Origin: Desarmillaria ectypa
Lineage: Eukaryota; Basidiomycota; Agaricomycetes; Agaricales; Physalacriaceae
NCBI GenBank assembly: GCA_030407005.1
Contig: JAUDYN010000004.1
Coordinates: 248,001-312,000, forward strand
Reading direction: 5' to 3'
DNA length: 64,000 nucleotides
In this document: in pieces, positions 23,403-35,908 of the stretch
Layout of the letters: every line of letters begins with the position of its first letter
Numbering within the stretch: the stretch's first letter is position 1
Translations under genes and position numbers: made by a program
Notes under the pieces: model-generated
Seen by the model: the letters and a program-made list of their open reading frames with translations, nothing else
What the model was told of the DNA's origin: nothing
Databases searched by the model: none

Positions 23403-24289
23403 TTAGTCAGGAAAGGTAAGAGTGAGGCCTTTATGCCCCATGACGCCGCACATACTGCGGACATTGGCCAAGAGTACTGAATCATTGGGATGATATGCGA
23501 GCTCGAGCGCGTGGCTGGGAGACTGAAAAGTGAGTTTGACGCCGATATTACGGCTGTTGACTGCGAAAGTTCCGCTGAGTTTAGTGATCCTTGAGCAGAC
23601 AGACGGCACGACAGGTACAGCATCTAAAACTTTCTTAGGTCGTCTCCAAAGTGTCTATCCTGCAGGCAGTAGTCTCTATCCTTCGGTAGTCCGCAAGAGT
23701 CTTACAGCTGAACTTGGGCTTCGAATTCGTTAATAGATACAGACGAGGAGAGGCATGCTGACTACAAGTACCTATGTCTTCCCAGAGCTGATGAGAACCT
23801 TTCCGTTGCCTATGTTCGATTGCGACGAGAAGAAATACCTTTACTGCCATCATGATGCTTGACAGCCGGTCCTGCGCTCGTTGAGAGATGGTGATAGTGA
23901 GGGCTACCTGAGCACCGCATATATACGCTCTGAGAGACGCATACATGCTCTGACTATTCTCGAAGAACGATGTAGACGATGAGCGATGTTCTGGAAGATT
24001 GCACCAGTTGTATGCCAGTGTCGCGACCGTTGAGTGCACATGTTCCACTGAGGCGGTGATGCTCAGAGAGTAAAATTTGAACCAACGCCTACAGCAATGC
24101 TATGGGTATATTACCAGCGAGCATATTGCGCCTGTCGCTATCCTAAGACAAGAAGAAATATTCCAATCGAATCCTCGTAATAGTAACGGGTGACGCACCT
24201 GTAGCTTCCCGGACACCGCGAGCGCTATCTGCAGTGTCTTCAAATACCCTATCATCACTGTTGTAGGCAACGACGAGAATTCTCATTGT
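23403..24289 (-). CDS. Hypothetical protein (uncertain model)
   Basis: Weakly supported gene. A first exon may start at ATG 24286-24288 with MRILVVAYNSDDRVFEDTAD and ends at a good donor (gtgcgtc). A long open segment at about 23850-24090 includes EHVHSTVATLAYNWCNLPEH and a helix-rich part. A final segment ends at 23403 with SPSHALELAYHPNDSVLLAN and the stop. Small introns are needed between them and some joins are unclear. No domain is recognised. It could equally be two unrelated fragments or a decaying gene. It would share a bidirectional promoter with the 5-phosphatase gene starting near 24634. Confidence 0.3.
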
Positions 24290-24633
24290 TGGCTGCTACG
24301 AGCCGGCTACTAGCCTAGTGCCAAGGATAATTTGCGAGATGTCGGAAATGATCGCCTTTGTATCGCCCCAGGAATCCTCGGCTGGAAGCCTCGAGGTTGC
24401 TCGACGATATAAAAACAAAATTGCTACAGAACGAGGGAAATGGAAAATATCGAGGCGACGTTGATGGTCGTTCGAATTCAGGAGACCGTGACCGCAAATC
24501 AGGCCACCTTGACCATCAACCACCACGTCGTTACGGCATTTCCTCCTTTTATTCCTAAATTCTCCTCCACAACGGCGCCGATATACCTGAGGTCGACACC
24601 GACGCTGTTCACCGCTGTGGCAACGGTCGAAGA

Positions 24634-27600
24634 ATGCAGAATGGCGAAATAGAAACGATACCTCAACCGGCGGTGAAGAACTTGCGCTCCAAATTTGAGC
24701 AGCTCGCTGTCGAGACGTCGTCGATCGCGCAGAATGGTATTAAGCGGTCACCAAGCAGGAATGGGAACAGTTCGCTATTGGAGCCAGTCAGTCCGAGGCA
24801 GAGGACGACGTCCGGTTCGTATACCCATGATATCCAAGACGAGACACGACAATTGCGGACCTCCTCCTCCTCGTCGGACCTCAGGAAACGACCGCCTCCA
24901 CCCCCGCCTTTTAGAGGACCCAAAGCGTTGTCACCAAATCCATCGCCGCTGCTACGCCCCGTGCCTATACCCTCTTCACCTGCACCGGCAATAAGCGTAG
25001 TAAACGCAGGGCACCCCCGCATCCCATCCATATCTTTAGTCGACGTCGGAAAACCTGCGGAGGGTGATAATGATGACACACCGGCAGCCACGAGCATTTC
25101 ATCGCTGCTTTCCAAGTTCTCGTGCGTCCTTACCGTTTCCTCATGGATCGTTGTTTTATTGTGTCTGTTCTGCGTAGGAATAACGATTCCAAAGGCCACT
25201 TTTCAAGAGCTTCAGAATCGCATATTGCACCTCATCCAAAGTCTTATGTTCCCTATAAAATACGTTCACAACCAGATCCACCTTTAACTGGCAACGAAGA
25301 TCCCCTCATCGAGCTGAGCCCTCGCTCCAGCTCGTCTAGCCTTTCCTCGCCTGACAGCGAACTAAGTCAGCATTCTGCTCCTCTTCCCAAAGTTAGACGC
25401 CGTCACCCACCACCTCCTCGACCGCCGCCGAGGCATAGAGCCTCTGCGCTGCCCTACACTCCAACAGCAGAAACGCCTCCCCCTTTACCTTCACGGCGTA
25501 ACACGGCCATTAACCCCGTGCCAGTCGATGACAATCTTCCGACACTTCCGCCACGCCTTCCTAATCGCGCTCATGTCACCGTCGCAGCCGCCCCCGCCAT
25601 ATATTCAGAGTTCGCATCCTGTCCTTCACCCAGTACGGAGCGGCGAGTATTAGGCGCTAGCAAGCTTCTACCTCCTCCGACACGGACTATCGCTTTAGGT
25701 GATAAACTACCACCTGCTCGCCGTGCTGCACCTTCGGACTCTTCCGATGATGATTCGGAAGATGAGGATCTGAAGGGCACAGGGGTGGATATGCTTCCTG
25801 ACAGTAGTCAGTCCTCTCGGCGTCCTCCCTTCATGTATGAAGTTCACGAGGGGTATAACATACGTAACAAAATCACTGTCGAGCTATATACCGGCCATGT
25901 ACGCATGTCTGGGACGCATGTTGTCATTGGACATAGCCACAAGATAAGGCTATACGACCTTGCTGTTCAAGATACGCCTTTGTGGGTGCTTGATTCGAAA
26001 GAAGTTGGTGTTAAAGGCGTTACAATCACGAGCGTCGAGTTTCGACCTGCGAAAGAGCGACATGACAAAGGACGATATGCGTGGGTAGGAACGAAAGAAG
26101 GGCACATATTCGAGGTCGACATTAAAAGCGGTCAATATACTGGCGCAAAGCTCTCTGCCCACCTCCATGGCGTCGTCCATCTCTTTCGTCACGGACGCTC
26201 AATGGTATCTATCGATGAAGCTGGCAAAGTCTTGGTATTTACGCCGGACTCTGAAGGCGAGGACATCAGGTTATCGCACACCCAACCGCGGGTAGTGAGA
26301 ATAACGGAAAAGGTAGATTTTGCAAAGTTGATAGGAGGAATGCTCTGGACAGCATCGAGGTTGGATAAGGCAGGAGCGAAAACCCCTGCAAAGACACCTA
26401 TAATACGGGTTTATGACATTTTTACGCCCGGATGCGTGGGACGGACGGTATTGCCGACTGAGCATGTCGGGCCCGTGACATCTGTTGCTATTCTGCCATC
26501 GGATCCGGAGCGTGCGTATGTTGGGCACGAGGAGGGATACATTACCATTTGGGCTCTGAATACAGAGGACCGATATCCCAAATGCGTGGAGGTTATGAAG
26601 GTATCGATGTCGGATATTTTGTGCCTTGAGGGCGTGAATAATAGGCTGTGGGCTGGGAGCAGGAGTGGGACAATTTCGGCGTACGACGTGGTTCCGAGGC
26701 CGTGGGTAGTGACAAACTGTTGGAATCCGCACCCAGGAATGCCTGTGATGAAGTTGCAGGTCGATCCGCTTGGACTGGAGTGTACGGGGAGGCTCTGTGT
26801 GCTGAGTGTGAGTAGGGACGAGGCGCTGAGGCTGTGGGACGGCTTGCTTTCTTATGATTGGATAGGTCAGTTCTTCCACCTTCTTTGATCCCGATCCATA
26901 CTGATACTCGTAAACCCTGTAGATCAAGAACTGATGAAATATGAACAATCGTACAGCCAGTTCCGTAATCTGACCGTTCTTCTCGTGTCATGGAACTGTG
27001 ACGCTGCCAAGCCAGACTCTCTCACTGGCGACCCTGCGAATATCAACTTCTTGCACGACGTCTTGACGAGCGTTGATAGTCCGGACATCATCTCGTTCGG
27101 ATTCCAGGAGGTGATAGATTTGGAGAGTAGAAAAATGGCGGCGAAGAACGTGCTGCTGACGGCAGCGACTGGTGGGAAGAAACATGAGGAAGGTGTACTG
27201 CCAGGACTTTCTGAGAAGGTGACTGGGGCGTATAGAAGGTGGTTTGATAGGCTTTTGTTGGCTGTGAGGCTGGCGATGCCACCAGAGTGTCCGTATACGG
27301 TTGTGCATACGGAGAGTTTGGTAGGGTTGTTTACGTGCATCTTTGTGAAGAACACGGAGAGGGTGACTTTGAGGGATATGGCTATCTCTACGATCAAAAG
27401 AGGTATGGGGGGCCGATATGGTAATAAGGTATGCCATCTATTTTGTTCTTTCGGTGTCATAGATGTTCATCTTGTGCCTTGCAGGGCGGTATCGTCGCTC
27501 GCTTCATCATAGAAGATTCTTCGATGTGCTTCATTAACTGTCACCTGGGCGCTGGCCAGAACAAAGTACGAACACGCAATGCAGATATCGCTGGTATCCT

Positions 27601-28235
27601 TGAAGAGAAAACCATGTTCCCAATGTCTCCAGAAACAGTGCCTTTTGTTGGCGGCGGTGACGGATCAGCTGTTACAGATCATGAGATGGTTTTCGTAAGT
27701 TCAAGCTAAGCCATAACCTTGTTCTGTCAATTCATACATACACCCCTTGTAGATCAATGGCGACATGAATTATCGTATCGACCAGCGACGAGATGCCATC
27801 GTCGCATCTGTCCGCGCTAATGAATGGGAATCCATGCTTCCTCATGATCAGCTATTGAAGGAGATCAAGTACAATCGTGGCTGTCGTCTCCGTGGGTTCT
27901 CGGAGGGGCCGCTTGCATTCCCTCCAACGTACAAGTACGATCGCCGGTCGGACGAATACGACTCATCTGAGAAACGTCGGTCGCCGGCGTGGTGCGACCG
28001 TGTCCTATGGCGCGCCAGGGTCCCGTCGAGAGTGGAACAGATACATTATCGGAGGTACGAGGCGAATGTTTCGGACCACCGACCTGTCTCGTCTGCTTTC
28101 AGGATGACTATTAAGAGTGTGCGTCATGAGATACGGCAAAAGTATAAGTCGGAAATGCAAGTGAGATGGGCGGAGGAGGAGCAGAAGCGCCTTGCAGTGT
28201 TGAGGGCGTTTTATGTGAGTAAACAGTTAGTATGA
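24634..28235 (+). CDS. WD40/beta-propeller inositol-polyphosphate 5-phosphatase
   Basis: Phosphoinositide 5-phosphatase removing the D5 phosphate from PI(4,5)P2 or related lipids, with an N-terminal propeller, in the style of fungal and plant WD40-containing 5PTases. The N-terminus (from ATG 24634, MQNGEIETIPQPAVKNLRSK) is serine- and proline-rich with PPPPPP runs (24890-25560), suggesting SH3 partners. An intron 25122-25188 or so restores frame. The propeller repeats span about 25830-26870 (for example SGTHVVIGHSHKIRLYDLAV and VSVSRDEALRLWDG). The catalytic domain follows: LLVSWNCDAAKP (about 26985), ISFGFQEV, FINCHLGAG (about 27540), INGDMNYRIDQRRD (about 27755), FPPTYKYD and PAWCDRVLWR (27990), NVSDHRPVSSAF (28075). 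The stop is at 28235. All metal- and phosphate-binding motifs are present. The true start may lie in an upstream exon around 24338-24560. Confidence 0.88.
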
Positions 28236-28834
28236 GTGTTTTTTATTGCAGGTTACTTTATTATCTCCTCCCTGGTTTTCTTCCATGTGTACTACAACCA
28301 CCTTCAATATGGACATTCTTTAGGACCATTATACTATATGTCGTGTATCACTCGTTTTGTAACTCGCATCCATTATAGATAGTAGGTAATACATCAGCGC
28401 AGGTTAGCGCAGATAGTAATGATAAAGATTTTGGTGCGATCATTCCTATTTCTGAAGTCTCCACTCTTGGGGTCTGGTCAACGACTTGTATACAATTATC
28501 GCTTGGACCTAGATGGATCAAGGACTACTACGAAGGAAGGAAAACAGGAGAAGAAAAAGTGTGTCACCCTGGTCCCTTTGAGCCTTGTATGTTTTCTCCC
28601 GTCCGTATTTGTCAACAAAGCATTGGATACGACAGCCGGTCAATCATTTATGTGGGTTCCTATTATAGCCCACAGTTACGGCCCTGTGGGCGACTGTTCC
28701 GTCGGAGTCCACAGAATTAGCGCCAAGCGATCCAAGTTCTCCCAGCTCCAACCTTGATCTAGGTATTTTCTCGTTACACCCTTCGCCTCGCTTTCGCTCT
28801 TTTTTTCCCAGCCCAACGATTCGATATCCTAAGA
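28236..28834. other. Spacer, nothing recognised
   Basis: 3' flank of the 5-phosphatase gene. An open frame at 28419-28757 has no domain. Confidence 0.4.
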
Positions 28835-29420
28835 ATGCCTTTGAATTGGAATTCTGTGGCTCATCTTCCGACCTTGGTCAACATTCTCGGGATGGGGAGG
28901 AGTGCAGAAAAGCCCCCATAGCTAGGGAGGTTCGAACGAGGAATATGGAAGATTTGTATGGTCAGGAACACCACCAGCCAGCAGAATATTCTGCAAAACT
29001 GGAAGGGCGTGATAACAGCTGCACCGTTGTTGAAACAGCTCATTCTCGAAGTATACGCTTTGGACCCGTTGGTAACCATCGTGTATGTGTTGGGAAGGAT
29101 GTTTTCCGCTATCAAGACTGCGATTCCTCTTTATCTAACAAGCCGTTTTTTGAAGATTGTATACCCCTTGTTCCTAGGTTAATCCTGATAAGAGGTAGAT
29201 CGAGGTTGGCTTGTGCAAGGGGAAGACCTAACGCTTTTGCCATTTTGAAAGCACTTTTCGTTCGCTTGATCACCTCCACAATCTCGACGCTGTTTATGTT
29301 CGTTGTCCGTTGTCTCCTGCCTATACATTGATCCACCGAACTTAGCGGCCGGGCTTTCCTAAGGCTCCAGGCTCTGGTCCAAAATCATTTCCAGTTGTAC
29401 CTGATGCAAGACAAGAATTC
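28835..29420 (+). pseudogene. Truncated ABC-transporter relic
   Basis: N-terminal remnant of a gene paralogous to the ABC transporter at 19661-22344. It begins at ATG 28835 (MPLNWNSVAHLPTLVNILG), meets an in-frame TAG at 28919-28921, and continues in the same frame with RGIWKICMVRNTTSQQNILQ and NWKGVITAAPLLKQLILEVY, matching GVWKLLLAKSS...NIFKWWNSVASSFPFLKRLAIDIY of the intact gene. After a short gap that may be an intron come GRPNAFAILKALFVRLITST (about 29220), matching GKPNTDAILNALLVRVAALI, and RLQALVQNHFQLYLMQ (about 29365), matching RLKSKVENFFKLYLLQ. Nothing resembling the remaining membrane part or any ATP-binding motif follows. The order of exons is kept, so this was a DNA-level duplicate, not a retrocopy. 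Confidence 0.85.
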
Positions 29421-32400
29421 ATCCTTCCTGGGTTTTTGTTACCTGAATAACCCGAAATTTTCCTCTAGCTCAATTATGCACTGCTCTTCCTACTTCTCAA
29501 GGTACGAAGGTTTTCACAACTCGTACATTGCATAGTTATTATCATTATTTGTTAGAAACACAATCGTATGTTGCTGCGGGCGACGGCTGGAACACTTCGT
29601 TAGCGCTATCCCTTTTATTTCATTAATAGTAAGAGTGTGGTTCCAGTTTGCTACTGTTGTCTCTGCCTCTGGCGCTAAGACTTGGTGCACCTTCGCTCTG
29701 CTGGGCTTTGTGAAGCCAATCATCAAGACCTTGACCGCGGAACCGATGTGGCACAGAAAGCGTAGACCCTTATTCGTTCACCCGAAGGGTTTCATGACGA
29801 TAATACCTCTTTAGCACAGATCGATTACACAGAGAATGAACTTTATAAGAGACTTGCTGCGTTGCGCACCATGTCCTCAAAACATCATTGATCTGAGATC
29901 ATTGGAGGAGATTTAGCAAACTATATGATTGACAAAGTCTAAATGACGAACTGGATGTATCACCTGACGAAGTCTAATTAAACACTACATCAGGAGTTAG
30001 TTGATATGTAAAGTAATTGAGTGAACATAAAACAAACTTCAGTTGTGATGATGACGAACTGAGGAAATGGAAAAGCCGAGCGCTACATGGCTGCTGCGGA
30101 GGCTTCAAGAAATAATATGTATAAATATTACCAAGTACATTATCTACAGATGCGCGTTGTATCGGTATTTACCTCAACAATAATTACCCGTACGAATACA
30201 AGAGGAACAAAGAATTCAATGCGATGTCATTCCACCAAGACCGACTGACGTCTTCGCTCCAGGCCTGTTGAGTTGAACTCGGGCTATGCCTGCTAGAGTA
30301 ACAGTCGGACGGGCTTGCTGGGTGTGCTTTGTTGAAAACGTCTCGAACCGCAACCATCATAGTAATTTACTTCTAACTTTAGCTGAATCCACAACCGACG
30401 GTGTCCTGTAAGGATAGCATTCCCTGCGTGGTCAGTGACGCAACCGGATGAAGACGGCCTGCGTGGGTTGGGTCACCGAGTTCGGGTAGAATGGGAAAAA
30501 AGAACGACCCCAAGGCCCATATAATTTAGCCAGTCCTCATAACGTCACTGTCACTTTCGGGGACCATTTCGTGGTCGGTTAAAGCTACTCGCCAGAAAAT
30601 TGGCTGTGCTGTGATAGTCGAAAGCAAGTGTCGCTTGGTTACTGGGGGATTCGCGGTCCGATATCCCGATGCCCATGTGAGCTGCAACAAAATGATCTCC
30701 AGTTCATCTTTCTTTGCGAAAAGCGGAAACTTCAAAGGTGAGAGCACGTTGATCCGATCTGTGAAGAGAGAAAGGGTAGAAACTACCCGTTAAATGAAAA
30801 AAGCAAGTTGAACAGCAGTGATACGGTCTCACGCTGTCTTTGCAGATGTCATCAACAAGTCACCACTGCTATTATGGTGCAGCCGGGCTCGACTTTTAAA
30901 AATATGTATACTCGAGTTTTGAATCTGTTCAGCATAGGTTAGTGTTGCTTACATGTCTTCGTCAAAGTAACGGTGGATGATGCCGCATAGCTTGTAGGGC
31001 ATTATGATCATAGTGAATGGTTTAATTCGGACAAGAACTGCGTTGATCAGGATCAAACCCTATGGACCTGTTCGCACAGAACGATCAGGCTTGGGTGTAT
31101 TTTCGTTGCTGTCACAGCTGCGGATCACGTGATAGTCACGAAGTCGTAACCATCACAGGCATTAAATGACCATGATTTTCCCCACGCCACCGCGATCTTG
31201 CCTACGCAGGGACCGGAAGCGAGAAAAATGGTGACAAAGCAGGTCATGTCGATAAATAAGTCTATAACCACGTCACATGTGGCCTCACAGCCACAGAGTC
31301 AAGGTCAAGGTCATTGGCGACCGGCCCCAAAGCTCCGTGATCGGTAACCCTGACTTCGGCTCAAGCTTCAAGATCGTGTGACCGTACAACACTGGTCCAC
31401 GCCAAGTCCATGAGGTCGCAATTATGCCCGGGTATCAATAAACGTGTTCTCCAATAAACCGCGTGTATGAGACAGTTCAAGGCGTGTTGGGCAGGTCCAT
31501 CAAGGCGTGCACAATCGTAAGTCCATGCCGGTACAGTTATCATCAACATGGAACAATAGGGTAAGACCAAGTTCAAACTCCATTTATCATTATCCAATAT
31601 TAGCGAAGAAATTAGAATTGAGACGTAGTGATTGGCCAGCCATCGACCAAAGGCAAGAGAGGGATCTGTCATATCAAGGCACCAGATTAGGGCACCGGCA
31701 CTGGGTCAGGTCATATTTCTATCCGACTTCATTCTGCTGAGTACAAATTCCAACAGGGCCAAGCCAGATATGCCAATTAGCAGCAGTGACAGGTTAAATG
31801 AAGAACCAATAATTGAATGTTGAGTGGTAGCAGGCAATGAAATTGTCAGCGGGGCTTATTATATTCACTGAATTCTGATGTTTTCCATCGAGCGAAAGCT
31901 CTAAATGACTGTAACAGAAGGCTAAGCCATTCGAGTAGTCTTTCTCAACCCGACGCGGTCACGCAAGCGTCGGAATAGGAAGGATCTCGGATCGCCACGG
32001 ATATAAGTCGCCAAGTACTGCCTTCCGATGCACAGTTAAGTGCATCGCGCATTACGCCCACGTCTCCGTACTTTGCTCGTCTTACATACGTGTGTAGAGT
32101 CTGGGGCGAGAGACGCCGCAGTAGGTACACCCGCATTAAAAGACAGCCGCAACTGGTAACGAGAGTTCTGGAGACGACGAAGGTGGCCCGTACAGTTCGT
32201 GGGGATGGACCGTGAGGCTGCCGTCGGTAGGATGATATAAGTTTTCAAAGTCTCGCCGAATACACGATTTTGGCTCGCTGACAGCGCTGCGCATCGTAGG
32301 AGTTTTAATCTTCAACTTGAACTGATCGAACTAGTAATAGATTAATAGTGTACAATATTAAACAACAGCCTTAATAAAATGTTTTAATTCGATCTACAAG

Positions 32401-32440
32401 GCACAATGAGTCTCCGCGAGAGTGCGATAATGAATCGGTC
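29421..32440. other. 3-kb region without a recognised gene
   Basis: No frame in this stretch gives a known domain or exon chain on either strand. It holds ordinary short frames (for example 30526-30747 and 31361-31672, both -). An E-box palindrome atcacgtgat occurs at about 31124. It may contain decayed sequence downstream of the ABC relic. Confidence 0.35.
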
Positions 32441-33230
32441 TCACCATTGCACCTTATCCCCTGACCTGATTTTGTCCATCCATAGCCGAATACCTTTACT
32501 CCGCGCCACAGTATCGGACAGAGTCTGCTTATGGTCAGGTGCCCATCCCTCTGGGAGTTTCTCCTTGCTCAGCCAATCCAAAAGCCAGGGAAGAGGAACG
32601 CCCGTCTTGGTCTCGCCCTTCTGCTCCCATATCCCAAGTATGAGCGCCATTTCTCCCCTGGCCACTTCGGCATGTAGCGCGTCCATGACAGGTGAAGTTT
32701 TCTCCCGCCTAACACGCATCCTTGCTACATCCTCCACATCAACTCGTGACACCTCCCGGCAGTCTAGAGCACAGGGTTGTATATCACCGACAACTTCTTC
32801 CACCCAATCTTCGTGTATTTTGGTAGGAGCGTATATCTCTCCTTCGGGAGTATCTGCATGGACGAGCGACGCGTTGTGTTCGACTCGTCCGTGCCGACCG
32901 ATGTCGAAGAGGTTAAGAGAGAATAACTTGCTAACCCAAAGGAAACCACCGATGGTGAGGAAAGCAGCGAGTCCTGTAGAGAGCCCGTAGCATGATTTAA
33001 GGCCGGATATGATTGTTGGAATAGTAAGATTTTTTCCGTTACGCGGTCTGTACAAAGGCGATGAGCAAACAGATCGATGGACACAAAACATGGAAGACCG
33101 ACATGTATCCATGGTTCGCCATAGTATTGAGTGCAGGGCATACTGAACGAGAATCACCCGGCTGGGGTGCACGATAGTCGTGGCCAGTGGCTGGGCACTT
33201 CTCGAGGGGATAGGATTTGGTATCAGACAT
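32441..33230 (-). CDS. Heme-thiolate peroxidase / peroxygenase-like (Peroxidase_2)
   Basis: Member of the chloroperoxidase/unspecific peroxygenase family, which uses H2O2 and a cysteine-ligated heme for halogenation or oxygen transfer. It starts at ATG 33230 (MSDTKSYPLEKCPATGHDYR). The heme-ligand motif is SVCPALNTMANHGYI, where the usual PCP is VCP; it is completed by an intron at about 33045-33105 and followed by PRNGKNLT. A helix (YGLSTGLAAFLTIGGFLWV) comes next, then the distal-side motif GRVEHNASLVHAD (about 32860), where most members have EHD. The end is the stop at 32441, giving about 240 residues, as in short-type enzymes. No signal peptide is visible, so it may be intracellular, unlike AaeUPO. 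The two motif deviations leave catalysis likely but not certain. Confidence 0.88.
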
Positions 33231-35815
33231 ATTAGCTGCAAGTTGAAGTTGATGTTGACGTTGAAGGGAGGGGGGATACTGGAAAAATACTAGCGGCTGC
33301 GCCCGTCTTTATACAAAAGCGATACGCGAGCGATATTCAATTGCCGGGCCTATAATACCAGCGATCTATGTCATGGTTGGCGCTGAATGAAGTAGAGAAG
33401 GCTCCGGCTTTCATTGGACCGGTCAATACTGTCTCGGATCGTTCTCGTCCTGTCGTTCAGTATCAAAATAGACTGAAAATCTCTGAAAATCGGCGAAATA
33501 ATAGAGATCGTCGAGATCTCGAGGTGGAAAAAGGAGGTCCAGGGCCGTACGCTACTGTATGGAGACTTACACATCTGTCAAGAAACATCGCCGGCAGTGC
33601 CAGATTCCGCTTGAGCCGTCAGATATAGGCACACTAGAGGTACCTACCGAATGACCAATCTCTATACATCAATCACCAAGACGGGGTACTAACCTCTTCT
33701 GTCCGTTTTCGAAGCGGCCTGGAAGCTCGAAGATAAGGAACACGTTGTTCGGAAAATACCGAAGCCGACGCTCGTTGAAAGGTTTCCGGACCGGGTAAGT
33801 TGTCACCGGCGCTGGTCAACAACGGGAAAAAGGAAAGGAAAAGAAAAGAAAATCCAGCGCGCAATAGCAAGTCTGTCTAAATAAACTTTAAACGTAGTTT
33901 TTGCTCGCGAGATAGCCACAGTCGTGGTATTGACTGGAACCTGTGCTGTGAGGGGCGCTCAAGAGTGGGGCAAAGCGTTTCACCCTAGTTTCAGGTATAT
34001 CAACACACGGGACTAGCGCGGGCCGTCTTCCAAAAGACCCGATTTCAACTTCGGAATACGCTCTCGGTATGCGAGATTCGGAAACAGTTAATTAAACCAA
34101 TCATCGCGATCAGCTGGTTGACACCGCCATGAACTCACACTTCGAAGATGGGGGTTGGATGAGCATCACTTTTAAACGTAATGGGGCGCACTAGAAGCAA
34201 GAGATGCTCTCTGTTTCTTGATGATCACTGGGCTTCCGTCTTTGTCCCAACATCCGATAGCGTCGCGTTTTGCATGCCCGTTGATTTAGCCCCGATTTTA
34301 ATAACATCAGGGAGGCCACCCGGAATGCATTACGCGTAGAAAGCTGTAGGCGGATGATGAATGTAGCCATCGGGATCCAAGTTAATATCTGGGGTTTGTA
34401 ATATAAATAGGCATTAGATCAACGCTGAATATCTCTATCGAAATAGAAGGGCCTACTCGCGTTTAAAGCATGACTCGGGGATAATAGACCGCGCAAAAAT
34501 GGGCAGTTCCACAGTCCTCTATAGCCTTTTTGGAGTAAATGCTTCCGCCCAAGTGTTTGCGATGCGACGAAACACTTGACCTATAGATTCAAACGTCAAG
34601 AATGAGAATGGGGCAAGAGAATTCAACACGTTATCCCTTAACTCCCCACTTCTCTTCTGAAAGAAGCTATGCTTAGTACATGCAGGCATGACGAAACTTG
34701 AAGTTGGAGCTCAGCGTCTTCGTCATTCACGAGTGCCTCCGGTTCCACCGGCGGTCTGTACACTTCGTCCGTCCCTTGTATAGAGGGAGATGCGGACTGA
34801 TACTACTATTGGCCGTGATGCTGACGCAGCAATCCTTCTTGAAGTGTGGCTTCCTAACGGAAAACCGTCTTTGGATGCATTTGTATGAGCTTCTACAATT
34901 GAGAAGATCAAAGTCGTGCCGTAAGGTAAGTGAGAACCGCTGCCCACAATGCGCTTTGTGATCTTTTAGGTGTCATTCAGTTGGACTGCTTTCATGGGTA
35001 AGAAACCACAATATATTCATGGCCCTGGCTATCATCTGACGAAGAGGCGAGCGAAGCCTATTGCGAGTTTAATTGATAGGTTCCTGTGAATGTAGGACAG
35101 CTGTCAGTGGGCGGATGCATTTCAGAGCACAACGACAGCTTACTAGGATTCGCTCCACCCCCTAGTCGTTGATGTACACCGAAGCGCGTAGTTAGGCTTT
35201 CTACCAACGGTAAATTTTTTTTTGTGAGACTCCGCCGAATGATGGTCGCAAACGGGTCTCGAGGAAGTGCACCATTTTTGCTGTCTTCTGCATGCCTACT
35301 TCTCGGCGTTAAAGCAATTGAATGGGTGCAGACCTGCCTGGAGGCTGCATATAATCAGCATTGAAGATCCCAGTCAAGCGTAGAAGTAGCTGGCGAGCAC
35401 GACAGCTGTTTATTTTTTACTTGTTACTCCAGCGAAGGCAGTTGTCCATGTTCTGCATCATCTAGTCTGTGAGAGGAAGTAATATTGGGAATCATCGAGT
35501 CGGCGAAATCGTACTGCTATTGGCAGCTTTCGCGTGTATAAAATTTGCAACAAAGTGTGCTGATATCTTTCTAATCCTGATTTATGAAGTGTAGAGGTTT
35601 CGTGGGAGTTGAAACCATCCTCAGCCTGTTCAATATTCAACTTATATTGGAACACAAGCCAAAAGTCCATCTAACGGAGTGATTAAACGTACAAATTCAG
35701 TCCTGGCTCATCGTATGAGCTCAATATTGGGATTTGAAGCGCCCAGGATTCCAGTTCGCGGTGAGGTGGGTGTAGAAAAGAAGAAAAGAGGAACGTGACG
35801 CGCGTCGCGTCTGCT
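33231..35815. other. 2.6-kb region without a recognised gene
   Basis: Divergent spacer between the peroxidase and the GH92 gene. A secretion-like frame at 33673-33870 (-) has no ATG. A frame near 34800-34910 (+) reads DADAAILLEVWLPNGKPSLD before a stop and may be a coding scrap, but has no family assignment. Confidence 0.35.
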
Positions 35816-35820
35816 ACAAA

Positions 35821-35834
35821 CTATCACGTGATAG
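35821..35834. promoter_or_regulatory. 14-bp palindrome with E-box core
   Basis: ctatcacgtgatag is a perfect palindrome with the CACGTG core, 75 bp before the GH92 start codon. A bHLH (Cbf1/Pho4-like) site is an inference. Confidence 0.5.
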
Positions 35835-35908
35835 CCGATTAACGGGCCGCTGTCCAGCGGGACACCCGACACCCGCAGCTGCCCTTGCTCTCTACCACCA
35901 CCACGGCG

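Noticed and set aside
24663..25199. 178-codon minus-strand frame
   Set aside because: It is the antisense shadow of the Pro/Ser-rich head of the 5-phosphatase gene.
26271..27460. Long minus-strand frames opposite the 5-phosphatase gene
   Set aside because: The plus strand carries a complete catalytic domain and propeller here; the minus frames have no motifs.
33673..33870. Minus-strand frame with a strong secretion-signal look (FSFLFLSFFPLLTSA)
   Set aside because: It has no ATG start, only TTG codons, the hydrophobic part comes from a T-rich tract, and no downstream exons follow.
34790..34915. Plus-strand segment DADAAILLEVWLPNGKPSLD as a possible second ABC relic
   Set aside because: It shares only a GKP-like short string with the ABC exon and is followed by stops; too little to call.
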